64,000 bases of DNA from Lentisalinibacter sediminis (GTDB lineage: Bacteria; Pseudomonadota; Gammaproteobacteria; Steroidobacterales; Woeseiaceae), in NCBI RefSeq assembly GCF_040706615.1, contig NZ_JAPDRF010000001.1:1-64000 (forward strand). The letters run 5' to 3'. Positions within the stretch are counted from its first letter, which is position 1. The number at the start of each line of letters is the position of its first letter. The notes beneath the pieces were generated by a model that did not search any database, was not told the DNA's origin, and saw nothing but the letters and a program-made list of their open reading frames with translations. Shown here piece after piece: positions 56,909 to 64,000 of this stretch. A program made the position numbers and the translations under genes.

Positions 56909-58789
56909 TCAAATGCGCATGCGCACGCCCACCTCGAACACCTGGTCCGGCGGCAGATCGAAATACAGCGTCGTGCGGCGTGTGTTGCGCCGGATGAGCA
57001 CGTACAGCCAGGACCGCCACCACGCCATGCCGGTCGCGCTCGCCGGATACTCCGTCTCCTGCTCCAGGAAATAGGTGGCCCGCTCCGGGTCCAGGCCGAT
57101 GCCGTGTTCTTCGTTGGCCTGTTCCAGGTCTTCACGGGGCCGCGGCTCCTCCATGTAGCCGTAGTAGGCGACGATGCGGTGGATGTCGTCGCGAAGCTTG
57201 GTCACCTTCAGCCGCTCGCGGCGCCCGATGCGGGGTCGGCGCAGCGTCTTGGCCGTGTAGATCACCACCAGATCGTGCAGCGCCCGGTTGTGGTGGAGGT
57301 TGTGGATCAACCCGTGGGGCGTGCCGCGCTCGTTGGCGGCGAGATAGACCGCCTGCCCCGGCACCCGGCGGTAGTAGCCGCCGCCCAGGGCCGCCAGGAA
57401 TTCCCGGACCGGGGTGGCTTCGTTGCGCATGTGGCGTTGTTCCGTCGCGCGGCCCCGGCGCCAGGTGGTCATCACGAGGTAGACGGCGGCTGCGACGCCG
57501 ACGGGCAGCCAGCCGCCGTCCGTGAACTTGCCCGCATTGGCCGCGAAGTAGGCAGCGTCGGGCAGGATGAACAGGACCGTGGCGGCGAGCGAGACCGGCA
57601 GTGCCCAGCGGAAGATCCGTCGTTCCGCGAAGTACAGCAGGATGGTGGTCACGAGCATGGTCGCGCTGATGGCGATGCCGTAGGCGGCGGCCAGATTGCC
57701 CGAGCGCTGGAAGCCGGCCACCAGCGCGACGGCGGCCACGAGCAGCAGCCAGTTCACGGACGGCACGTAGATCTGGCCGCGCTGCCGGGACGAGGTATGC
57801 ACGATCTTCACCGTCGGCAGGTAGCCCAGGTTCTGGCCCTGGAACGTGAGAGAGAACGCGCCCGAGATGATGGCCTGCGAGGCGATGATGGTGGCGAAAG
57901 TGGCCAGGCCGACCATCGGATACAAGGCCCAGCCCGGCACGAGCTCGTAGAACGGATTCACCAGCGCATCGCCCTCGCGCAGGATGAGCGCGCCCTGGCC
58001 GAAGTAGTTCAGCAGCAGCCCGGGCAGCACCACCAGGTACCAGCCGAGCCGGATCGGCGTCCGGCCGAAATGCCCCAGGTCGGCGTACAGCGCCTCGCCG
58101 CCGGTGACCACGAGGAAGACGATGCCGAGGATGACGAACGCATGCAGCCCGTTGTCGCCGAAGAAGGCGACCGCATAGCCCGGGTTCACGGCGCCGAGCA
58201 CCGCGGGGTTGGCGACGATGCCGGGGAGGCCGGCGAGGCCGATGCAAGCGAACCAGACCAGCATCACCGGGCCGAAGATGATGCCGACTCCGCCCGTACC
58301 CAGCCGCTGCACGGCGAACAGCCCGCACAGGATGGCGATGGTGATCGGAACCACATAAGGCTCGAACACCGGTGTGGCCACCTCCAGACCCTCGATGGCG
58401 CTCAGTACCGAGATGGCCGGCGTGATCATGCCGTCGCCATAGAGCAGGGCGGCGCCGAAGAGCCCGAGCGCCATCACGGCGTTGCGCGTCCTGCCCCTGA
58501 GCGGGCGGCGCACGAGCTCCATCAGCGCGAGGATGCCGCCTTCGCCGTAGTGATCGGCTCGCAGCACGAATACGAGGTACTTCACGGAGATGACCAGGAT
58601 CAGCGACCAGAACACCAGCGACAGCACGCCGAGGACGTTGGCCGCGGTCGCCGCCACTCCGTAGTCGCTGTAGAAGCACTCGCGCACGGCGTACAGCGGA
58701 CTGGTGCCGATGTCGCCGTAGACGACGCCGAGAGCGGCGAGGGTCAGCGGCGCGAGCCGCTTGGCGCTTTCTTCATCACCGTTATTCAC
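56909..58789 (-). CDS. kup: low-affinity potassium transporter Kup
   Basis: 626 aa, typical Kup length. About 12 TM helices; the N-terminal LGVVYGDIGTSPLYAVRECF is diagnostic of the HAK/KUP/KT family. A C-terminal cytosolic domain is present (ARPRIGRRERLKVTKLRDDIHRI...). It drives K+ uptake, usually with H+. Overlaps nhaC by 4 bp (stop-start), so both are co-expressed, joining K+ import to Na+ export. Confidence 0.95.
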   Translation of the reverse strand: MNNGDEESAKRLAPLTLAALGVVYGDIGTSPLYAVRECFYSDYGVAATAANVLGVLSLVFWSLILVISVKYLVFVLRADHYGEGGILALMELVRRPLRGRTRNAVMALGLFGAALLYGDGMITPAISVLSAIEGLEVATPVFEPYVVPITIAILCGLFAVQRLGTGGVGIIFGPVMLVWFACIGLAGLPGIVANPAVLGAVNPGYAVAFFGDNGLHAFVILGIVFLVVTGGEALYADLGHFGRTPIRLGWYLVVLPGLLLNYFGQGALILREGDALVNPFYELVPGWALYPMVGLATFATIIASQAIISGAFSLTFQGQNLGYLPTVKIVHTSSRQRGQIYVPSVNWLLLVAAVALVAGFQRSGNLAAAYGIAISATMLVTTILLYFAERRIFRWALPVSLAATVLFILPDAAYFAANAGKFTDGGWLPVGVAAAVYLVMTTWRRGRATEQRHMRNEATPVREFLAALGGGYYRRVPGQAVYLAANERGTPHGLIHNLHHNRALHDLVVIYTAKTLRRPRIGRRERLKVTKLRDDIHRIVAYYGYMEEPRPREDLEQANEEHGIGLDPERATYFLEQETEYPASATGMAWWRSWLYVLIRRNTRRTTLYFDLPPDQVFEVGVRMRI

Positions 58790-60219
58790 GGCGGTGGTTG
58801 CCGCGTCTCGGAACCGTCGTCCGCCTCATAGGTTCGTCCGAAGCCGGTGATGGCAGCCATCAGCATTACGGCCGCCAGGAACCAGCCGTGCAGGACGTAG
58901 GCCCACACGTCGGTGGGCGCCACCGCCTCCACGAAGTCATACTGCGGCTCCAGCGTGCGCAGCGTCTGATAGCCGATCAGCACGCCGCCGCCCCACGGAA
59001 AGATGTAGCCGATGGCCGACGTCACCGCGTCCAGCATGTTGGCGCGCCGGTAGGGATGCAGGCGGAAGCGCTTGCCCAGCCGGGAGATCACCGGGCCGGC
59101 GGCGATCTCGGCCGCCGTGTTGATGGTGATGAACGCGTTCAGGGAAAAGACGATGCCCCACATGGCCGTCTCCGCCCGGGCGACAGAGTCACGGGCGAAG
59201 CGCCGCAGCCGGTCGATCAGCGCCTCCAGCGCGCCACCGAGGCGCATGATGTGGCCGCCGGCGACGATCAGCAGGATCAGGATGGCCAGGCCGACGTAGC
59301 CGGCCACCCCGTCCACGAGCGCGCCGCCGACCCGATCCCGGTCCGGGTCGATGAACAGGATGTCGGATGGCGCAGCCAGGCCCAGCGCCAGTTCCAGCGC
59401 GACCGCGCCCAGGATGCCCCAGGTGAGTGCCACCAGGATGTGGTGGCCACGCAGCGCAAGGAAGATCACCAGTGCGAACGGGGCGAGCAGCACGAGGCCT
59501 TCCGGCGACGCGCTCTCCGCGAACAGCGCGTTCGCCCGCGCCGCATTCACGGGATCGCCGTCGCCGCCGAGCAGCGTGAACAGTGCCAGCGCCGGCACCG
59601 CCGCGATCAGCGCGTACTTGACCCTCGAGCGCACCACGCCCGGGATGTCCGTCTCCTGCGTGGTGGCCGAGACCACGGTGGTGTCCGACACGGGCGCCAG
59701 GTTATCGCCGAAGGCGGCACCCGACAGGATGGCGGCGAACAGCCACACCGGGTCGGCGCCCAGTGCCACCCCGGCGGGGAACATGAGCGTGCAGAAAGCG
59801 ACGGCGGTGCCGTAGCCGGTGCCCACCGCGGTGCCGAAGGTGGCGGCCAGCAGGAACGTCGCACCGACGAACAGCCCGCCGGTGGCGCCGGACTGGGCGC
59901 CCACCCAGACCAGGCCGTCCACCAGACCCCCCACCCGCAGCACCTGGGCGAACATGCCCGCCCAGAACCAGGCGACGATGGTGACCGCAGCCACCGGGTT
60001 GGCCATGCCCTCGAAGACCGCGTTGGCGTAATCCGCCCAGCGGCTGCGGCAGAGCAGCATGCCCAGCGTCAGACCGCCGATCATGCCGAGGATGAGGCCC
60101 TGCTCGTCGGGCGCGCCCGCCACCGAGATGGCGACGGCCCAGACGACGAAGAAGAGCAGGGGGACGGCGGCGCCCGGGCGCCCGCCGCGGAAGGCGAGTG
60201 TATCGGCGTCTGCGGTCAC
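58786..60219 (-). CDS. nhaC: NhaC-type Na+/H+ antiporter
   Basis: 477 aa, about 11-12 TM helices. NhaC family features: GTAVGTGYGTAVAFCTLMFPAG and FGDNLAPVSDTTVVSATTQETD, the conserved Asp/Thr region. It exchanges cytosolic Na+ for external H+. Upstream partner of kup with a 4-bp overlap. The pair is typical for saline or alkaline habitats. Confidence 0.92.
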   Translation of the reverse strand: MTADADTLAFRGGRPGAAVPLLFFVVWAVAISVAGAPDEQGLILGMIGGLTLGMLLCRSRWADYANAVFEGMANPVAAVTIVAWFWAGMFAQVLRVGGLVDGLVWVGAQSGATGGLFVGATFLLAATFGTAVGTGYGTAVAFCTLMFPAGVALGADPVWLFAAILSGAAFGDNLAPVSDTTVVSATTQETDIPGVVRSRVKYALIAAVPALALFTLLGGDGDPVNAARANALFAESASPEGLVLLAPFALVIFLALRGHHILVALTWGILGAVALELALGLAAPSDILFIDPDRDRVGGALVDGVAGYVGLAILILLIVAGGHIMRLGGALEALIDRLRRFARDSVARAETAMWGIVFSLNAFITINTAAEIAAGPVISRLGKRFRLHPYRRANMLDAVTSAIGYIFPWGGGVLIGYQTLRTLEPQYDFVEAVAPTDVWAYVLHGWFLAAVMLMAAITGFGRTYEADDGSETRQPPP

Positions 60220-60228
60220 GCCGCGGCC

Positions 60229-60831
60229 CTACTGTGCGTCGCCGTGAGTCAGCTCGACCTCTATGGTCAGTGTTACCTCGTCGCTCACTGCCGGCACGTA
60301 CGGGTCCAGGCCCCAGTCGGAGCGCAGGATGGTCCCGGTGGCAGAGACACCCACTGCCGGGACCTTCTTCAGCGGATGCTCGCCGGCGCCGTTGATCGTG
60401 GCCGCCAGCGTGACCGGGACCGTCTTGCCCTTGATCGTGAGTCCGCCGGAGATATCGTAGGTGTTCTCGCCCGTCTTCTCGACGTCCGTGGATTCGAAAG
60501 TGATGGTCGGGTGATTCTCCAGATCGAAGTACTCCGCGCCCATCAGATGGCCGTCGAATACCTCCACGCCGCTGTCGACGCTCGAGACGTCGATGCTGAC
60601 GTCGATCTCGCTCGCCTCCGGGTCCTCGCTGACGAGTTTCAGCGTGACGTCGAAGTCGTCGAAGCGCACCTTCGGGTTGGAGAAGCCGAGGTGGGTGTAG
60701 GAGAAGATCACGTAGGCGTGCTGGTCGTCTTCCTGGTAGGTGCCGGAAGGCACCTGGGTCAGATCGGCCGCGGCGGCGGGGCCGCCTGCCGCCAGCAGCG
60801 CTGCGGCGGTGATGAATGTCGTGCGTCGCAT
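60229..60831 (-). CDS. YceI family periplasmic protein
   Basis: 200 aa; ATG at 60831 with GGAGGA upstream. Signal peptide AALLAAGGPAAA/AD. The lipocalin-like YceI fold is evident: HAYVIFSYTHLGFSNPKVRF, SIDVSSVDSGVEVFDGHLMGAEYFD, NHPTITFES, GGLTIKGKTVPVTL. Binds isoprenoid-type lipids in the family. Monocistronic; physiological role unknown. Confidence 0.9.
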   Translation of the reverse strand: MRRTTFITAAALLAAGGPAAAADLTQVPSGTYQEDDQHAYVIFSYTHLGFSNPKVRFDDFDVTLKLVSEDPEASEIDVSIDVSSVDSGVEVFDGHLMGAEYFDLENHPTITFESTDVEKTGENTYDISGGLTIKGKTVPVTLAATINGAGEHPLKKVPAVGVSATGTILRSDWGLDPYVPAVSDEVTLTIEVELTHGDAQ

Positions 60832-60911
60832 GGATTCCTCCGCTGTGGGAACCGCTCGCATGCTAGCACGTGGCTGGCGAGGGCTTAAGCCGGTGGACCC
60901 CGCGTCGCCGC

Positions 60912-61151
60912 TCAGGGGTTATCGGGGTCGCCCGGTCCGGACGGCACCCAGATGCCGTAGTCACAGCGCAGGTAGGTCGTGCCGCTCCTGACCTCGGTCC
61001 CGTGGGCGTAGGGCGTGCCGTTGAAGTAGCAAAAGTCCTCGCCGGGGATGCTCTCGCGCAGGGTCTCCGTATCCTCGTCGCTCTCGTCCGCGATGGGGGA
61101 GTTCCGGAGTTCCGGATCCTGTGCGCCTACGTCGATGGCACCGTCGCTCAT
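60912..61151 (-). CDS. small DUF1496-like protein
   Basis: 79 aa; ATG at 61151 with AGGAGG 6-8 bases upstream. The acidic N-terminal half is likely disordered. The C-terminal half has the pattern CYFNGTPYAHGTEVRSGTTYLRCDYGIWV, two Cys spaced 22 residues apart, like DUF1496-type small domains. No signal peptide. Function unknown. Confidence 0.65.
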   Translation of the reverse strand: MSDGAIDVGAQDPELRNSPIADESDEDTETLRESIPGEDFCYFNGTPYAHGTEVRSGTTYLRCDYGIWVPSGPGDPDNP

Positions 61152-61359
61152 GGATGGACCTCCTGTTGCTGTCGCCTGCATCGGTCGGGCCGGTCTTGGC
61201 CGACCGCTCGCACTTGCATGATACGCACGGACGCCACCGCCAGGGGTAAGGGGTTGCGCGTACGGGCCGCCGCCCTCGAACGCTGTCGGGCGCCGAGGGC
61301 GTGCAGCCAGTGGGCGGCCTGGGCGGCCCATGGCAGGCCGCCGAGGAACCAGCCGGCCT

Positions 61360-62406
61360 TCAGTTGGCCGCCAGAGTCGCGTCGCTGTCGCTGCTGGTCC
61401 ACTTCGCGAGCAGGTCCTCGATGGCGTCCACCTGCTCGTCGACGCTCATCTCGTCGGCCTTCGCGGCCTGTGCGAAGGTGCCCTGGATGATCGGCATGCC
61501 GTCGATCTCCGTCGTCAGTACCAGGGTGGTACCGCTCGCCAGACGCCGGTCCCAGGCCTCGCGCACCCGCGCCCAGTAGTCCCCGGTCCTCTGCCAGTAC
61601 TCTCTTGCCGGCTCGAAGTCGAAGCCGGCGATGCTGCGATAGTCGTTGAAGCCGAATTCCCGCACCAGCGTCGCCGCGGTTTCGCGGCCGTCGCGCACGG
61701 TCTTCGTGTTGTCCTGCTCGTGAGTCCAGCCGTGGGGTGTGATCGTGTGGCGATTCTCGGCATTCAGGGCATTGTAGTCGTCGCGCTTGGTGTACTCGCG
61801 GCGGGGCAGCGGGCGCCAGCTGCGGTCGCTGGTCCAGGTGGAGACGCCGTAGCGGTGATTCCATTGGCCGGTGCCGCAGTAGCGCGGCGCGTCGGACACT
61901 TCGTAGACGCACTGGGTCCAGGCGCCGGCGGTCTTATCCGGCTCGATCGCCCGCACCTGCCAGGTCTGGTCGGCGACGAACTCGAAGCGCTCGTCGGCCT
62001 CGTAGACCCAGTCCTGGCGCCAGTGCTTGATGACGTGGCCGCCCGGCATGACCAGCAGGTGCTGCAGGACGATACGCTGGTCGCCGTCCTCGACCACGAA
62101 GACCACCTCGAAACCGCCGCTGTCCTTGTCGTCGCGGCGCTCGTAGCCGGCCGCCAGAGGCACGGTCTCGGCGAAGTGGAAGTCGACCACGTACTCGCCC
62201 TGCATCGCGAGGATGGCGAGCCGGTCACGCTCGGCTTTGGTGTCCGCGTCGCGGATGGCGGCGAAACGCGGGTTCGCGACTTCCTGGTACTCCGGCGATG
62301 CGGGTGCGGTTGCCGGGGCGGTGTCGCCCGCGGTCTGCATGCCGGTACTGGCACAGGCTGAGGCGAGCAGCGCCAGCGGGATGAAAAGCAGTCGTCCGGT
62401 TCTCAT
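61360..62406 (-). CDS. DUF6607 family lipoprotein
   Basis: 348 aa. Lipobox LLASAC (Cys at about residue 18). Core features of the family: GEYVVDFHFAETVPLAAGYERRD, HVIKHWRQDWVYEADERFEFVADQTWQV, WTQCVYEVSDAPRYCGTGQW (Cys pair). Usually a neighbour of TonB haem receptors; here it lies 19 bases downstream of one on the same strand. Probably an outer-membrane partner for haem or iron handling; the mechanism is unknown. Confidence 0.83.
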   Translation of the reverse strand: MRTGRLLFIPLALLASACASTGMQTAGDTAPATAPASPEYQEVANPRFAAIRDADTKAERDRLAILAMQGEYVVDFHFAETVPLAAGYERRDDKDSGGFEVVFVVEDGDQRIVLQHLLVMPGGHVIKHWRQDWVYEADERFEFVADQTWQVRAIEPDKTAGAWTQCVYEVSDAPRYCGTGQWNHRYGVSTWTSDRSWRPLPRREYTKRDDYNALNAENRHTITPHGWTHEQDNTKTVRDGRETAATLVREFGFNDYRSIAGFDFEPAREYWQRTGDYWARVREAWDRRLASGTTLVLTTEIDGMPIIQGTFAQAAKADEMSVDEQVDAIEDLLAKWTSSDSDATLAAN

Positions 62407-62424
62407 GGGATCCTCCCTTGGACA

Positions 62425-64000
62425 TCAGAAATTCCAGTCGAAAGCCACGCTGAAGTGGCGGCCGGGGCGCCGGAAGCGCTCCGGGTCGGCGACGTCGGCG
62501 GGTACGCCCTGCACGTCGAGATAGCTGAAGTACTCGTGGTCGGTGAGGTTGTAGATGCCGGCCCGCAGACGCACGGCCGGGCGAGGCCGCCAGTAGCCGA
62601 ATGCGTCGTAGACGACGTAGCCTGCCGGGCTCAGCAATGCGCCGGCGGATTCGTCGAGGTCGTCCTGGGCGGCGGCACCACGGACGATGAAGCTCGCCCC
62701 CCAGGCGCCATTCGGCTCGGCGTACTCCAGACCGAGGACCGCGTTCAGCGGGGAGACCGAATTCACCGGCGCACCGCTCGTGCGGTCCTCGCCGTCCGCC
62801 CAGGCCGCGGACATGTTCAGGCTCAGGCCTTCGGGCAGCAGCGCCGGGGCGAACCGGCCCTGGAATTCGGCACCCTGGATCTCGACCTCGTCCACGTTCA
62901 CGGACTGGAAGACGATCAGGGAGTTGATCGGGTCGAAGTCCACGACCTGGAACGATTCGATGAAGTCGTCATATCTCGTTGAAAAAGCTGCTACTTCCCA
63001 GGACGAGGTTTCACCGTAATACCGCACGCCCGCCTCATAGCCGCGGCTGGATTCCGCCTGCAGGTCCGGATTCGGGAGGGTCGTGTAGCCGAACTGGAAA
63101 TTGGTGAAACCCACGTTGACGTCGTTGACGGGCGGCGCGCGGAAGCCCTCGGCGTACTGGGCGTACAGCTGCCAGCGCTCGCCGATGTCCCAGAGGGCGC
63201 CGAGCTTCGGCGAGAACTCGTCCTCCTGCAGGGACACGGGCTGGATGCCCGGGTTGTCCGCGAGGAATATCGCATCGGGCTCGGGCTCCAGTTCGTAGCG
63301 GTCCCAGCGCAGCCCCGGCACCAGCGAGACGGCGCCGAGGGTGATGCGGTTCTGCAGATAGACGCCGGTGCGGGTGGTCTGCGACAACGGGAAGTCGCGT
63401 AGCGGGAACAGATCGGGCCCGACCTGGCTGGAGGTCTCGCCGGTGGCGAGATCGGTCTCCGTGCCGTCACGCAGCTGGGCGGTGTCCGTGACTTCGTACT
63501 CGAGTCCGTATGCCAGCTCCTGCGCCGTTGCGCCGAGTGAGTAGCGGTTCGCCGCGTTGACTTCCAGGCCGGTGAGTTCCTGCTCGAAGCGGAACGAGCG
63601 CTGGCGCTCGGCGGCGGACGGGCGGCCGGCGATGAAACTCTGCCGGGCCTCGAAGGTATCCTGCCGCGTCTCGCTGTCCTGCCGGTACAGACGCCAGCGC
63701 AGGTAATCGGCGCCGAAACGGCCGTCGACCCATTCCTGGCCCAGGCTCACGCGATTGCGCTCGCGCTCGTCGTCGCCCGCGACGACGGAGGTGTCGATGA
63801 CGAAGGGGAAGCCGAAGTCGGCCGTGAAATCCTGGATGCGCTCGAGGGAATCGACCTCGGTCTCGCCGGCAGCACGAAAGTGCTCGAGGGAGAACTCGAT
63901 GCCGCCGGCGCCGGCTTCGCCGAAGCTGAACCGGGCGAGCGCGTTCAGGCTGTCCTCGTCGAGAGGATCGGCCCCGGGGACGTCTCGCTCGGCGCCGTCG
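62425..64000 (-). CDS. TonB-dependent haem/haemoglobin-type receptor (5' end outside window)
   Basis: 3' part of an outer-membrane receptor; the frame is open to base 64000 on the minus strand, at least 525 aa. Barrel features fit the haemoglobin/transferrin/lactoferrin receptor group: LYAQYAEGFRAPPVNDVNVGF, NPDLQAESSRGYEAGVRYYG, SVNVDEVEIQGAEFQGRF, YNLTDHEYFSYLDVQGVP, ending HFSVAFDWNF with terminal Phe. The downstream DUF6607 gene supports a haem role. Ligand not proven by sequence. N-terminal plug lies beyond the window. Confidence 0.85.
   Translation of the reverse strand, partial: DGAERDVPGADPLDEDSLNALARFSFGEAGAGGIEFSLEHFRAAGETEVDSLERIQDFTADFGFPFVIDTSVVAGDDERERNRVSLGQEWVDGRFGADYLRWRLYRQDSETRQDTFEARQSFIAGRPSAAERQRSFRFEQELTGLEVNAANRYSLGATAQELAYGLEYEVTDTAQLRDGTETDLATGETSSQVGPDLFPLRDFPLSQTTRTGVYLQNRITLGAVSLVPGLRWDRYELEPEPDAIFLADNPGIQPVSLQEDEFSPKLGALWDIGERWQLYAQYAEGFRAPPVNDVNVGFTNFQFGYTTLPNPDLQAESSRGYEAGVRYYGETSSWEVAAFSTRYDDFIESFQVVDFDPINSLIVFQSVNVDEVEIQGAEFQGRFAPALLPEGLSLNMSAAWADGEDRTSGAPVNSVSPLNAVLGLEYAEPNGAWGASFIVRGAAAQDDLDESAGALLSPAGYVVYDAFGYWRPRPAVRLRAGIYNLTDHEYFSYLDVQGVPADVADPERFRRPGRHFSVAFDWNF

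Noticed and set aside
57104..60888. Long plus-strand frames opposite kup, nhaC and yceI
   Set aside because: No recognisable motif; translations look like antisense of membrane proteins. The minus-strand genes are well supported.

Overview
The window looks like chromosome from a free-living, GC-rich gammaproteobacterium, probably from a marine or saline habitat. The genus cannot be fixed from the sequence. Supporting signs are a glrK-qseG-glrR operon, a ZapG/YhcB-type protein, several TonB-dependent receptors, PEP-CTERM proteins with the two-component regulator PrsR, Kup and NhaC cation transporters, and a REP repeat family with its RAYT transposase. There is no phage, plasmid, rRNA or CRISPR array.

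Layout. 1-2.9 kb: 3' part of a large secreted Calx-beta / sugar-dehydrogenase / cytochrome c protein. 3-24 kb: a region rich in PEP-CTERM surface protein genes (3181, 10961, a decayed copy at 11760, 12770, 13712, 16989, 22962). Between them lie gltX with two tRNA genes, a five-gene radical SAM / GNAT / formyltransferase / cupin / CelD-like cluster (5.9-10.6 kb), two acyl-CoA dehydrogenases, an iron block (bfr, bfd, TonB receptor) and prsR (21356). REP elements are dense from 14 to 24 kb, with the RAYT gene at 23698 between two of them. 24-29 kb: glrK-qseG-glrR and galE on the minus strand. 29-40 kb: a metalloprotease-like lipoprotein, a small lipoprotein, two c-di-GMP signalling proteins, and an N-formylglutamate amidohydrolase / YbdK pair. 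40-52 kb: transporters, a VOC protein, a CpeT-DUF1330 fusion, a porin, a large TonB receptor, an Xre-RES toxin-antitoxin pair, zapG-like and pdxH. 52-64 kb: small secreted and EF-hand proteins, a split REP with a palindromic core, a permease-copper ATPase operon, kup-nhaC, yceI, and a DUF6607 / haem-type TonB receptor pair cut by the window end.

Main result. Each of the six intact PEP-CTERM genes has a GG-N10-GC sigma-54 promoter. Each also has, 52-83 bp further upstream, a 17-bp site of the form TGTC-N9-TACA or its near variants. In five of the six the spacing falls on the same helical face (52, 53, 63, 63, 83 bp). The sigma-54 activator PrsR is encoded in the same region, so this looks like a locally readable PrsR/RpoN regulon with a candidate operator. 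The seventh gene (11760) keeps a site of this form directly against its first codon, lacks the promoter, and carries two probable one-base losses in G runs: a regulon member caught in decay, or an assembly artefact.

The REP family shapes the same region. It supplies stop codons to three genes, sits in frame in the signal-peptide region of a TonB receptor, and in one place is split around a roughly 335-bp palindromic core.
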